From: Castellaniella sp041675725
Lineage (GTDB): Bacteria; Pseudomonadota; Gammaproteobacteria; Burkholderiales; Burkholderiaceae_B
Assembly (NCBI RefSeq): GCF_041675725.1
Contig: NZ_JBAYTI010000051.1
Span: 1 to 18,464, forward strand
Length of the DNA stretch: 18,464 nucleotides
Direction: 5' to 3'
Made by a program: the position numbers and the translations under genes. A model generated the notes under the pieces. It had not been told where the DNA came from. It ran no database searches and saw only the letters and a list, made by a program, of their open reading frames with translations. Shown in pieces: positions 1 through 7,467 of this stretch (positions are counted from its first letter, which is position 1; the number at the start of each line of letters is the position of its first letter).

Positions 1-204
1 CTGGACAGCGGCCTGACGCACTTGTCGGCTGGTCTGGGGCGGCCCACCATCGGCATCTACAAGGCGTCCACGCCGGTGCGTACCCCCCTGCAGGGGGCGG
101 GCTACACCGCCAGCCTGGGCGAGCGCGGGCAGGCGCCAGATGCCGGGCAGGTCTGCGCCGCGATACAACAGGCCTTTGAATTTTCGGGAAAACCCTTACA
201 ATAG
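1..204 (+). CDS. waaC: Lipopolysaccharide heptosyltransferase I, C-terminal end (partial)
   Basis: Only the last 67 codons are present; the frame is open at the left edge and stops at 202-204. The visible part begins LDSGLTHLSAGLGRPTIGIY, which matches the D-[ST]-G-L-[ST]-H-L signature near the C-terminus of glycosyltransferase family 9 heptosyltransferases. In WaaC this region contributes to ADP-heptose binding, and the enzyme adds the first heptose to Kdo2-lipid A at the cytoplasmic face of the inner membrane. The next gene, 28 bp downstream on the same strand, is the Kdo transferase gene waaA, a common partner in LPS core clusters, which favours WaaC over another family 9 member. WaaF or another core heptosyltransferase cannot be excluded from this fragment. 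Confidence 0.75.
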   Translation: MDSGLTHLSAGLGRPTIGIYKASTPVRTPLQGAGYTASLGERGQAPDAGQVCAAIQQAFEFSGKPLQ

Positions 205-232
205 GTCACGATGGCACCCATGCGAGGTGTGC

Positions 233-1633
233 GTGATCCGTATTCTGTATTCTGTGCTGCTGACCATACTGGCCCCGTTCCTGCTGGCCTGGATGGGTCT
301 GCGCGCGCGGCGCGCAGGCGGGCGTTGGCAGGTGCTGGGGCGCGAGCGCTTTGGCCGGTATCCGGCGCCTGGCCTGTTGCCGCCCGGGGCGATCTGGGTG
401 CATGCGGTCAGCCTGGGCGAGACCCGGGCGGCGATTCCGCTGGTGCGGGCGCTGCTGGCGCGTGGGTACACCGTTCTGCTGACCCACCTCACGGCCAGCG
501 GGCGCGCCGAAGGCGCCCGGGTCTTCGCGGCCGAACTGGCCGAAGGCCGCATGCAGCAAGCCTGGCTGCCCTATGATTTCCCGGGCGCCACGCGGCGCTT
601 CCTGCAGTATTTCCGCCCGGTGCTGGGCGTGCTGATCGAACGCGAGCTCTGGCCCAACCTGATGCACGCGGCGCGCTGCCAGCAGGTGCCCATGATGCTG
701 GCCAGCGCCCGCATGTCGGCGGCTTCGTTGCGGCGTACCATGCGCGTGCATGCGCTGCTCGGGCCGGCGTATGCCAGCCTGGCGCGCACGTATGCGCAAA
801 CCCTGAAAGACGCGCGGCGCCTCGAGCAGGCCGGCGCGACGGCGGTCAGTGTCTCGGGCAATTTCAAGTTCGACCTGCAACAGGATGCCGAGCAGATCCG
901 GCGCGGGGCGGCCTTTGGCCATGCCCTGGGCCGGCGCATCGTGATCATCGCGAGCACGCGCGAGGGCGAAGACGAGCGCTTCGTGCGCCAGATCCGGCAT
1001 CAGCTCGACCGCACCCGCGACCAGTGCCTGGAATGCGATCCGCAGGTGTTGTTCATTCTGGTGCCGCGCCACCCTCAGCGTTTCGAGTCCGCCGCCCGGC
1101 TGCTGCAGTCCGAAGGCCTGAATTTCGTGCGGCGAACGGCGCTGCAGTCGCTGGGCGAAGGCTGCAGTTCCATGCTGGCGGCCTGCCGCGACGTGGACGT
1201 CATTCTGGGCGACACGCTGGGCGAAATGGCCTGGTACTACGCCTGCAGCCAGGTTGCCATCGTGGGCGGCAGCTTCGCGCCGCTGGGCGGGCAGAATTTC
1301 ATCGAAGCCAGCGCGCTGGGCTGCCCGGTGCTGGTGGGGCCGCACACGGCGCACTTCGAACAGGCGGTGGCCGATGCCCTGCAGGCGGGCGCCATCGCGC
1401 GCGCGGCCGATCCCGCGCATGCCGTGCGCCAGGCTTTGCAATGGCTCGATGAGCCCACCGAGCTCAATCACATGGGCCAGGCCGCGCGTCATTGGGTCGG
1501 GCAGCATTCGGGGGCGGTGCAGCGGGTGCTCGACGGCATCGAAGACCTGCTGCAGCAGCGGGCGGTACCGCGGCCCGCCTGGGTGCCGCGCCAGGGCCTG
1601 GGGCCGCAGGGCCGGGCCCCCAGGGCCAGCTGA
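233..1633 (+). CDS. waaA: 3-deoxy-D-manno-octulosonic acid (Kdo) transferase
   Basis: WaaA (KdtA) transfers Kdo from CMP-Kdo to lipid IVA, making the lipid A-Kdo acceptor for heptosylation. The GTG at 233 is preferred: it has a GAGG at 224-227, and the product then opens with the family's hydrophobic anchor (ILYSVLLTILAPFLLAW, residues 4-20). The frame stays open upstream to 140, but that part overlaps waaC and has no anchor. The product is 466 residues, slightly longer than the usual ~425 because of a Pro/Gly/Arg-rich tail. Residues 57-65 (HAVSLGETR) carry the catalytic glutamate E63. A GT-B nucleotide-binding region lies around residues 344-375 (GGSFAPLGGQNFIEAS, then GCPVLVGPHTAHF). The gene is convergent with galU, leaving only 31 bp between the two stop codons. 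Confidence 0.93.
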   Translation: MIRILYSVLLTILAPFLLAWMGLRARRAGGRWQVLGRERFGRYPAPGLLPPGAIWVHAVSLGETRAAIPLVRALLARGYTVLLTHLTASGRAEGARVFAAELAEGRMQQAWLPYDFPGATRRFLQYFRPVLGVLIERELWPNLMHAARCQQVPMMLASARMSAASLRRTMRVHALLGPAYASLARTYAQTLKDARRLEQAGATAVSVSGNFKFDLQQDAEQIRRGAAFGHALGRRIVIIASTREGEDERFVRQIRHQLDRTRDQCLECDPQVLFILVPRHPQRFESAARLLQSEGLNFVRRTALQSLGEGCSSMLAACRDVDVILGDTLGEMAWYYACSQVAIVGGSFAPLGGQNFIEASALGCPVLVGPHTAHFEQAVADALQAGAIARAADPAHAVRQALQWLDEPTELNHMGQAARHWVGQHSGAVQRVLDGIEDLLQQRAVPRPAWVPRQGLGPQGRAPRAS

Positions 1634-1639
1634 TATTAC

Positions 1640-1673
1640 AGGGCCCGCTAGCAGATAGGGCCCGTTAGCAGAT
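1640..1673. repeat. 17-bp imperfect tandem duplication at the 3' end of galU
   Basis: AGGGCCCGCTAGCAGAT (1640-1656) is followed at once by AGGGCCCGTTAGCAGAT (1657-1673), with one mismatch. The second copy holds the last codons and TAA stop of galU; the first lies in the 31-bp gap to the waaA stop. Each copy contains the self-complementary GGGCCC, so the two can pair as a 6-bp stem (1641-1646 with 1658-1663) in either transcript. The 3' end of waaA adds another GC-rich inverted repeat (CTGGGG at 1598-1603, CCCCAG at 1618-1623). No T-run follows either, so a bidirectional terminator is possible but not shown. Confidence 0.8.
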
Positions 1674-2504
1674 GCGCAGGCCGTGGTATTTCTGGCCCAG
1701 CGCCAGGGTGGCCTGGAAGAAACCTTCTTTGTTGCCGCAATCGTAGCGCACGCCTTCATAGCGGTGCGCGTACACCGGGCGTTCGGCCAGCAGGCGCGAG
1801 ATGGCGTCGGTGAGCTGGATTTCGTGCCCCACACCTGCCGGCGTACGGCGCAGGTGGTCGAAGATCTCGGGTTCGAGCACGTAGCGCCCGACCACGGCAT
1901 TGTTCGACGGGGCATCGGCGGGGGCCGGTTTTTCGACGATGGATTGCAGGCGGATGTTGCGCGCATCGACCGGCTGGCCGGCGATGATGCCGTACCGGTA
2001 GGTGTCTTGCGGGTCGATGGCCTCGATGGCCACCACGCTGCCGTTGTGCTGGTGCGCGGCGTCGACCAGCTGGCGCGTCACCGGCGTTTGCGCATCGATG
2101 AGGTCGTCGGCCAGGAGGACCACGAAAGGTTCATTGCCGACGATCGGCGCTGCGCACAGCACGGCATGCCCCAGGCCCAGCGGCTGGGCCTGGCGGGTAT
2201 AGATGCAATGCACGTGGCCCGGCAGCATGGGGCTGATGCTGTCGAGCAGCGCCTGTTTGCCCTTGGCGGCGAGCTCGGCCTCGAGCTCGGGCGAGCGGTC
2301 GAAGTGGTCTTCGATCGCCCGCTTGTGCCGGCCTGTCACGAAGATCAGCTCGGTGATGCCGGCCGCCAGGGCTTCTTCGACGGCATACTGGATCAGCGGC
2401 TTGTCGACGATCGGCAGCATTTCCTTGGGCATGGCCTTGGTGGCGGGCAGGAACCGGGTACCCAGGCCAGCCACGGGGAAAACGGCTTTGCGTATTGGTT
2501 TCAT
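1665..2504 (-). CDS. galU: UTP--glucose-1-phosphate uridylyltransferase
   Basis: GalU makes UDP-glucose from UTP and glucose-1-phosphate in the cytoplasm, feeding LPS core, exopolysaccharide and other glycans. The 279-residue product is typical in length for the bacterial enzyme. The nucleotide-binding signature runs from G13 to P31 (GLGTRFLPATKAMPKEMLP). LLADDLID provides the metal- and nucleotide-binding aspartates, SIVEKP the conserved sugar-phosphate-binding lysine, and GHEIQLTDAI is a further family block. The ATG at 2504 overlaps the stop of the upstream small-protein gene as ATGA, indicating translational coupling. It is the last gene of the birA-coaX-small protein-galU run on this strand. 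An in-frame extension upstream to 2789 lacks family similarity and overlaps the small gene. Confidence 0.95.
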   Translation of the reverse strand: MKPIRKAVFPVAGLGTRFLPATKAMPKEMLPIVDKPLIQYAVEEALAAGITELIFVTGRHKRAIEDHFDRSPELEAELAAKGKQALLDSISPMLPGHVHCIYTRQAQPLGLGHAVLCAAPIVGNEPFVVLLADDLIDAQTPVTRQLVDAAHQHNGSVVAIEAIDPQDTYRYGIIAGQPVDARNIRLQSIVEKPAPADAPSNNAVVGRYVLEPEIFDHLRRTPAGVGHEIQLTDAISRLLAERPVYAHRYEGVRYDCGNKEGFFQATLALGQKYHGLRIC

Positions 2505-2764
2505 GGTTGCGAGGGCCGGGGTGGGGCGGCCGCGGGAGCGACCGCCGCCGGCGGGGAAGTGGCCGAAGACGCCGCGGCCGCCTGGGCCGCCACGTTGGCG
2601 CTGTCTGCCAGCCGGGCGACGCCCAGCGTGAGCGCTTGCTGATTGCGCTGTGACAACGGGCGCGGGTTGCGCCCGTGGTCGACCGGCGCCACCCCGAAAA
2701 AGCCCTGCCCATAGGCCAGCAGACCCAGATTGGCGATGATGGCGAGCGTCAGCAGAAATCGCAT
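2501..2764 (-). CDS. Small membrane-anchored protein resembling the N-terminus of a SPOR-domain protein
   Basis: An 87-residue product lies between coaX (stop 49 bp away) and galU (4-base ATGA overlap). It starts MRFLLTLAIIANLGLLAYGQG, a single hydrophobic N-terminal segment, followed by a charged stretch (VDHGRNPRPLSQRNQQALTLG) and an Ala/Pro-rich tail from about residue 55. From memory of the family, Burkholderiales often carry a SPOR (peptidoglycan-binding) protein next to coaX with a very similar start. The roughly 70-residue SPOR domain expected after it is absent, and galU begins at once. It is probably anchored in the inner membrane with the tail in the periplasm. The function is unknown; it is either a shortened relative or a separate small protein. 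Confidence 0.65.
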   Translation of the reverse strand: MRFLLTLAIIANLGLLAYGQGFFGVAPVDHGRNPRPLSQRNQQALTLGVARLADSANVAAQAAAASSATSPPAAVAPAAAPPRPSQP

Positions 2765-2813
2765 GGGCGCGGTCGGGTCCGGTGAACAAAGAAAGCAGTA
2801 TATCCCAGGGGGG

Positions 2814-3644
2814 TCAGCGGGCGGCGCGTGGGGGTTGGCCAGCCACCTGATGCGGCGGCCCCGCCAGCAGTGCGAGGCCGTCGAGCACGGGATGGTCCAG
2901 TTGCGCCACGGGGCCGGGCAGGCGCTGGCCCAGCTCGGCCTGGATCTGGGGCAGGGCCCCGCCGGTGACCCATACCTGGGGCGGTGCGAGCGGGTGCTGC
3001 ACGCTCGCGAGCCGGAGTTGCCGCAGGAGCGCGCCGACCTGGGCTGCGGCGATGCCGCTGGCGATGGCGGCATGGGTATCCAGCGGAAAATCGGCCAGCG
3101 GGCCCTGCGCCAGCGGCAGGTCGGCCGTTTCGCGGGCCAGGCTGTGGGCCATGAGGGTGACGCCGGGCAGGATCAGGCCCCCCAGGAACGTGGCGGCCGG
3201 CGCGCGAAGGCCGTGCCAGACCAGGGTGTCGATGGTCGTGGCCGTGCCGAAGCTGGCCAGCAGGCAGGCGGTGCCGGCGGCGGGTGCCGGGTCGGCCGTC
3301 TGCAGATGATGGATGAGGCCCAGCAGGCCGAGCCAGCGGTCCGAGCCCAGGCTGGCCGGGTTCGAATACCGGTTGCGCAGCCAGCCCTGGCCGGTGCGGC
3401 CATCGTGCCATTGCACCGCCAGGCCCCAGGCCGACTGGCAGGCGTGTTCGAGGGCGACGCGCACGGCCGGCCCGGCAACGTTGGAAGCGTGCACGGATTC
3501 GGGTACGTGCTGGCCCACGCGCTGCGCCAGGCTGTCGAGCGCGTCGCGTTCGAGCGCCTGCGGTGCGCAGGGCACCCCGGCCGGACCGGGCCCGAGCCAG
3601 GCAAACTTGATGCGCGTATTGCCGGCGTCGACGAGAAGTTTCAT
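2814..3644 (-). CDS. coaX: Type III pantothenate kinase
   Basis: CoaX phosphorylates pantothenate in the first committed step of coenzyme A synthesis and is an ASKHA-fold enzyme with no similarity to CoaA. The 276-residue product has the N-terminal phosphate-binding motif DAGNTRIKF (residues 6-14), the substrate-site block NRYSNPASLGSDRW (91-104), a second phosphate loop SFGTATTID (131-139) and the GGLILPG block (155-161). The family's usual D-x-GTA appears here as SFGTA, a variant position. The ATG at 3644 has GGAGGG a few bases upstream on this strand. The gene follows birA by 38 bp; birA-coaX is a recurrent arrangement in beta-proteobacteria. Confidence 0.93.
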   Translation of the reverse strand: MKLLVDAGNTRIKFAWLGPGPAGVPCAPQALERDALDSLAQRVGQHVPESVHASNVAGPAVRVALEHACQSAWGLAVQWHDGRTGQGWLRNRYSNPASLGSDRWLGLLGLIHHLQTADPAPAAGTACLLASFGTATTIDTLVWHGLRAPAATFLGGLILPGVTLMAHSLARETADLPLAQGPLADFPLDTHAAIASGIAAAQVGALLRQLRLASVQHPLAPPQVWVTGGALPQIQAELGQRLPGPVAQLDHPVLDGLALLAGPPHQVAGQPPRAAR

Positions 3645-3682
3645 GCGTCCCTCCAAAGACGGCCCGGGTGCCGAACAGGGCC

Positions 3683-4576
3683 TCAGGAGGCGACACGGGC
3701 CGAGATCTCGCCCACCGAGATGGCGTGCAGGCCGGCCGCGTTGCGCAGCAACAGGTGGCCGCTGCTGTCGATGCCGCAGGCCACGCCCGTTTGCTGCAGG
3801 TGGCCGTCGTCGAGCACGTCGATGGGCAGCCCCGCCAGGGCATCGACCTGGGCAAAGCGCTCGGGCAGGTCGGCCAGGCCGTGGGCGGTGACCCGGTTCA
3901 GTGCCTGGTGCCAGGCGCGTGCGCAGGTGCCGACCAGGGTGCCGGCGTCGACCTGGGCCGCGGCCGGATCGGCGGCCGTGATCCGCGACCAGTCGGCCAC
4001 GCGCCGGTTCAGGGCGTCGGCCAGCGTATCGGCGCCGCGCAGGTTCAGGCCCATGCCGATGATGATCAGATGATGGTCGGACACCGGGCTGGTGCCGGTG
4101 CGGCTGGATTCGATGAGAATGCCCGCCAGCTTGGCCTGATCCCAGAGCAGGTCGTTGGGCCATTTCATGGCCAGGCGCGGGCACTGGCCGGGCTGCAGCA
4201 GGCTGCGCAGGGCCTCGCAGCTGGCCATGCCCAGCAGGGGCGCCAGCGCGGGCAGCTGCCGGGCCGGCAGGAAGACGTCGAAGGCGCATGAGAACATCAG
4301 GCTGTCTCCGATCTGGTTGTGCCAGGTGCGCCCGGCCCGGCCGCGGCCTTGCGTCTGCAGGTGCGTGCCCAGCAGCCAGGGGCGCATCAGCTGGCCGTGA
4401 TCCTGGCGCGCCCGTTCGAGCAGGTCGGCATTGGTGGAGCCGGTTTCGCTCAGCCAGCCCACCTGCTGGAAACCAGGCAGCGTGGCCTGCAGGCGGGCTG
4501 CCAGTGCGCCGGGGTCGGGCAGGAAGGCAGCGGGGCCGGGATTGGCCGGCGCCCCGGGGGCATGAGCGGATGACAT
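3683..4576 (-). CDS. birA: Biotin--[acetyl-CoA carboxylase] ligase, monofunctional
   Basis: BirA activates biotin as biotinyl-AMP and attaches it to the lysine of the carboxyl carrier protein. The 297-residue product carries SETGSTN (43-49), the biotin/ATP loop GRGRAGRTW (77-85), the catalytic-lysine block KWPNDL (138-143) and KLAGILIE (149-156), with an SH3-like C-terminal region. The roughly 60-residue winged-helix repressor domain of E. coli BirA is absent; the first 25 residues are only Ala/Pro-rich. This is therefore a ligase without the DNA-binding function, as is common in this group. No clear Shine-Dalgarno precedes the ATG at 4576. It heads the minus-strand run to galU and is divergent from the hydrolase at 4624. 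Confidence 0.92.
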   Translation of the reverse strand: MSSAHAPGAPANPGPAAFLPDPGALAARLQATLPGFQQVGWLSETGSTNADLLERARQDHGQLMRPWLLGTHLQTQGRGRAGRTWHNQIGDSLMFSCAFDVFLPARQLPALAPLLGMASCEALRSLLQPGQCPRLAMKWPNDLLWDQAKLAGILIESSRTGTSPVSDHHLIIIGMGLNLRGADTLADALNRRVADWSRITAADPAAAQVDAGTLVGTCARAWHQALNRVTAHGLADLPERFAQVDALAGLPIDVLDDGHLQQTGVACGIDSSGHLLLRNAAGLHAISVGEISARVAS

Positions 4577-4623
4577 ATTAGAATAGGCGAAACAGGGTGG
4601 TGGATGCCCGGGAGCATGAAAAC

Positions 4624-5292
4624 ATGAGTTTACGCACAGAACAGGGTGTTTGTCAGGGGTTGGCCGGGCGCATCGAATACACGCTGGACCATCCGTCCGG
4701 GGCGGCCCGCGGCTGGGCGCTGGTGCTGCACCCGCATTCGCTGCATGGCGGCACGCGCGACAACAAGGTGGTCACCACGGTCGCGCGCGCCTGTGTGCAG
4801 CAGGGGCTGATGGCGATCCGGCCCAATTTCCGGGGCGTGGGCGGCTCCGAAGGCACATTCGATGCCGCCGTGGGCGAGACGGCCGACATGCTGGCCTGCG
4901 TGCGGCACGTGCTCGAGACATTCCCCTGGGCCGGTGCCAGCCCCTGGATGCTGGCCGGGTTTTCTTTCGGTTCGGCCGTGGCGGCGCAACTGCACGCCGA
5001 GCTGGCCGATCACGGCCTGCCGCTGCCGGCCCGCCTGATGCTCATTGGCTGTGCGGTCGAGCGCTTCCGGTACCGCGAACTCACCGTGCCGGCCGATACG
5101 GTGCTGGTGCATGGCGAGCACGACGAGGTCGTGCCACTGTCCGAGGGCACGGATTTTGCGCGCGCCCATCAGCTGCCGCTGCTGCTGGTGCCCGATGCGG
5201 GGCATTTCTTCCATGGCAAACTGCTCATCCTGCGCCAGATCGTGGATTCGGCCCTGGCCTGTTTCGCCGCGCCCGTGGATCCGGCCGCCTGA
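4624..5292 (+). CDS. Alpha/beta hydrolase (COG2945-type)
   Basis: A 222-residue cytoplasmic hydrolase without a signal peptide. It has the family's early block LHPHSLHGGTRDNKVV (35-50), the RPNFRGVGGSEGTFD block (66-80) and the nucleophile elbow GFSFG with S114. The acid is probably D167 in HGEHDEVVP and the base H194 in GHFFHG, completing a Ser-Asp-His triad. Related proteins are annotated as alpha/beta hydrolases or predicted dienelactone hydrolases with no settled substrate. The ATG at 4624 is chosen because GGAG lies at 4611-4614; an in-frame GTG at 4597 has no such support. The gene is divergent from birA, with only 47 bp between the two starts. Confidence 0.85.
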   Translation: MSLRTEQGVCQGLAGRIEYTLDHPSGAARGWALVLHPHSLHGGTRDNKVVTTVARACVQQGLMAIRPNFRGVGGSEGTFDAAVGETADMLACVRHVLETFPWAGASPWMLAGFSFGSAVAAQLHAELADHGLPLPARLMLIGCAVERFRYRELTVPADTVLVHGEHDEVVPLSEGTDFARAHQLPLLLVPDAGHFFHGKLLILRQIVDSALACFAAPVDPAA

Positions 5293-5304
5293 ACAGGGCA
5301 GGCC

Positions 5305-5335
5305 GCTGGCCCGGCAAACGGGTATCCGGGCCAGC
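5305..5335. repeat. 10-bp perfect inverted repeat upstream of the carboxypeptidase gene
   Basis: GCTGGCCCGG (5305-5314) and CCGGGCCAGC (5326-5335) are perfect complements separated by 11 bases. The repeat starts 12 bp after the hydrolase stop and ends 11 bp before a TATAAT hexamer at 5347. It could be a hairpin ending hydrolase transcription, though no T-run follows, or an operator for the next gene. Confidence 0.6.
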
Positions 5336-5346
5336 AAGCGGATGCC

Positions 5347-5352
5347 TATAAT
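5347..5352 (+). promoter_or_regulatory. Candidate -10 element of the D,D-carboxypeptidase gene
   Basis: A consensus TATAAT lies 38 bp upstream of the ATG at 5391 in otherwise GC-rich DNA. The region 17 bp upstream has no good -35 hexamer and is partly occupied by the right arm of the inverted repeat at 5326-5335, so the promoter may be weak or regulator-dependent. This is a sequence match only. Confidence 0.45.
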
Positions 5353-5390
5353 GGCAAATTGACTGCCCGACTTGCACGAAGAGCCCATCC

Positions 5391-6641
5391 ATGACGTTTG
5401 CTCCGAAATCTGCTTTTCCGCTCCATCTCGTGGGTTCCCTGGTTCTTGCGGCCGCCCTGGCGGGGGCGCCGTTTGGCGCCGGGGCCGCCGATGCGCCGCC
5501 GGCCACCGAGGCCGCAGGCGCGCAAGGCGGGGCGGGTGCGGCAGCCGCCGGGCTGCTCACGGTCGACTCGCTGTCCAGCATCCCGGCGCCTTCGGTCGAT
5601 GCCAAGGCCTGGCTGGTCATGGATGCCAACAGCGGCCAGATCATCGCCGCGCACAATCCCCAGGATCCGGTCGAACCCGCCTCGCTCACCAAGATCATGG
5701 CGGCCTATGTGGTGTTCGATGCCCTCGAGAACGGCCGCCTGAAGCTCGACCAAAAAGTGCATGTGTCCGAGAAAGCCTGGAAAACCGAAGGTTCGCGCAT
5801 GTTCATCGACCCGAACAGCGACGTCCCGGTCAACGACCTGCTGCAGGGGTTGATCGTCCAGTCGGGCAATGATGCCACGGTGGCCCTGGCCGAGGCCGTG
5901 GGCGGCAGCGAGTCGGCCTTCGTGGCGCTCATGAACCAGCAGGCGCAGGCGCTTGGCCTGAAGCACACCCATTTCGTGAACTCGCCCGGCCTGCCCGATC
6001 CTGACCACACCACGACGGTCCAGGATCTGGCGCTCATGACGCGCGCGCTGGTGCAGCGCTTCCCGCAGTACATGCACTACTACAGCCAAAAAGAATATAC
6101 CTACAACAAAATCCGCCAGAGCAACCGCAACCGTTTGCTGTGGGTGGATGAAACCATCGATGGCCTGAAGACCGGGCATACCAAGTCCGCGGGGTATTGC
6201 CTGGTCACCACGGCCCTGCGCGACGGGCGCCGGGTGATTTCCGTCGTGGTGGGCGCGGGCAGCGAAGCCTCGCGCGCCGAAAGCAGCCTGAAGCTGATCA
6301 ACTGGGGCTACAAGAATTTCGACACCGTGCAGCTGCTCGAGGCGGCGCAGCCGGCCGTCATGGCCCAGGTCTGGGAAGGCGAGGCCGACGCCGTCGGCCT
6401 GGGGCTGGATCACGCCCTGTGGGTCACCGTGCCGCGCGGGCAGTCGGGCAGCGTGCACACCGAAGCCCGCTACCCGCAGCCGCTGCTCGCGCCACTGAGC
6501 GCGGACACGGTCATCGGCACGCTGCAGGTCGAGCTGGACGGCCACGTTCTGGCGCAGGCGCCCTTGCAGGTGCTGGCTTCGGTACCCGAGGCCGGCTTCT
6601 TTGGCCGCCTGTTCGACAAAGTCCGCCTGTTGTTCCATTGA
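5391..6641 (+). CDS. dacC: D-alanyl-D-alanine carboxypeptidase, PBP5/6 type
   Basis: Low-molecular-mass penicillin-binding proteins of this class remove the terminal D-Ala from peptidoglycan pentapeptides on the periplasmic face of the inner membrane. The 416-residue product has a Sec-type signal peptide (hydrophobic about 11-33, cleavage near GAGAADA). It then has an Ala-rich linker, the active-site SLTK with S98 and K101, SGN at 158-160 and KTG at 260-262. The C-terminal PBP5-like beta domain is followed by an amphipathic end (FFGRLFDKVRLLFH) typical of the membrane anchor. Length matches DacA/DacC. The paralogue name (dacA or dacC) cannot be decided from sequence alone. The crotonase gene follows 14 bp later. 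Confidence 0.92.
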   Translation: MTFAPKSAFPLHLVGSLVLAAALAGAPFGAGAADAPPATEAAGAQGGAGAAAAGLLTVDSLSSIPAPSVDAKAWLVMDANSGQIIAAHNPQDPVEPASLTKIMAAYVVFDALENGRLKLDQKVHVSEKAWKTEGSRMFIDPNSDVPVNDLLQGLIVQSGNDATVALAEAVGGSESAFVALMNQQAQALGLKHTHFVNSPGLPDPDHTTTVQDLALMTRALVQRFPQYMHYYSQKEYTYNKIRQSNRNRLLWVDETIDGLKTGHTKSAGYCLVTTALRDGRRVISVVVGAGSEASRAESSLKLINWGYKNFDTVQLLEAAQPAVMAQVWEGEADAVGLGLDHALWVTVPRGQSGSVHTEARYPQPLLAPLSADTVIGTLQVELDGHVLAQAPLQVLASVPEAGFFGRLFDKVRLLFH

Positions 6642-6655
6642 TACCGGAGACCCTG

Positions 6656-7444
6656 ATGACTGTTTCATCCGACCTGATCCTGAGCGAACGCCAGGGCGAC
6701 GTGCTCACGCTCACCCTGAACCGCCCCGACCAGTACAACGCCTTGTCCGAAGAAATGCTGACGGCCCTGCAGGCCGCCATCGATGCCTGCCGCGCCGACG
6801 ACGCCCTGCGCGCGGTCGTGCTGGCGGCCCGGGGGCGCGCCTTCTGTGCCGGCCACGATCTCAAGCAGATGCGCGGCCACGCGGGCGACGAGGCCTACTA
6901 CCGCGCCTTGTTCAGCCAGTGCGGGCGCCTCATGCAGAGCCTGGTGCAATTGCCGGTGCCGGTGATTGCGCGGGTCCACGGCACGGCCACGGCGGCGGGT
7001 TGCCAGCTGGTGGCCAGCTGCGACCTCGCGGTGGCGGCGCACAGCGCGCGCTTCGCCGTCTCGGGGATCAACGTAGGCCTGTTCTGTTCCACGCCGGCCG
7101 TGCCGCTGACGCGCAACGTGCCCATCAAGCAGGCCTTCGAGATGCTGGTCACCGGCCAGTTCATCAGCGCGGAACAGGCGGCGGCGCGCGGCCTGGTCAA
7201 CCACGTCGTCCCAGACGACGAGCTCGACGGCGCGGTGCAGGGCCTGGTGGGCGCAATCGTCGCCAAAAGCCCGCTGGCCATCCGCACGGGCAAGACCATG
7301 GTGTATCGCCAGCTGGGCCTGCCGCTCGACAAGGCCTACGACTTCGCCGCCCAGGTCATGGCCACCAACATGCTGGCCGCCGATGCCGAAGAAGGCATCG
7401 ATGCGTTCATGCAGAAGCGTCCGGCGCGCTGGCAGGGCAAATAG
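6656..7444 (+). CDS. Enoyl-CoA hydratase/isomerase family protein, ECHDC3-like
   Basis: A 262-residue crotonase-fold protein. The acyl-CoA-binding core is present: NRPDQYNAL (22-30), AFCAGHDLKQM (62-72) and VHGTATAAGCQLVASCDLAVA (about 107-127). The first catalytic glutamate of true hydratases (GGCEL) is Q117 here, and the second glutamate block is replaced by GINVGLFCSTPAV (about 137-149). That block, and the end DAFMQKRPARW, closely resemble mammalian mitochondrial ECHDC3, so classical hydratase activity is doubtful and the reaction is unknown. The ATG at 6656 has GGAGA at 6646-6650. The gene follows the carboxypeptidase gene by 14 bp, probably by co-transcription rather than shared function. 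Confidence 0.85.
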   Translation: MTVSSDLILSERQGDVLTLTLNRPDQYNALSEEMLTALQAAIDACRADDALRAVVLAARGRAFCAGHDLKQMRGHAGDEAYYRALFSQCGRLMQSLVQLPVPVIARVHGTATAAGCQLVASCDLAVAAHSARFAVSGINVGLFCSTPAVPLTRNVPIKQAFEMLVTGQFISAEQAAARGLVNHVVPDDELDGAVQGLVGAIVAKSPLAIRTGKTMVYRQLGLPLDKAYDFAAQVMATNMLAADAEEGIDAFMQKRPARWQGK

Positions 7445-7453
7445 CACGCGCTG

Positions 7454-7467
7454 TTGATGCATCGCAA
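7454..7467 (+). promoter_or_regulatory. FNR/DNR-family box upstream of nirV-like gene
   Basis: TTGATGCATCGCAA fits the CRP/FNR-family core TTG-N8-CAA (FNR consensus TTGAT-N4-ATCAA, 8 of 10 positions). Exactly 22 bp separate its end from a -10-like TTCAAT at 7490-7495. This is the spacing of class II FNR promoters, with the box centred at -41.5, and it predicts a start near 7502, 22 bases before the ATG at 7524. The nirK box at 8417 has the same half-site form and the same spacing. The regulator itself is not in the window. Confidence 0.7.

Noticed and set aside
140..232. Earlier in-frame start for waaA at 140
   Set aside because: It would overlap the waaC end and put an unrelated basic stretch before the membrane anchor; GTG at 233 has a ribosome binding site and fits the family.
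206..1966. Long minus-strand open frame opposite waaA and part of galU
   Set aside because: Its residues are Arg/His/Gln-rich with no family pattern, and it lies opposite a clear waaA gene; it is a GC-bias shadow.
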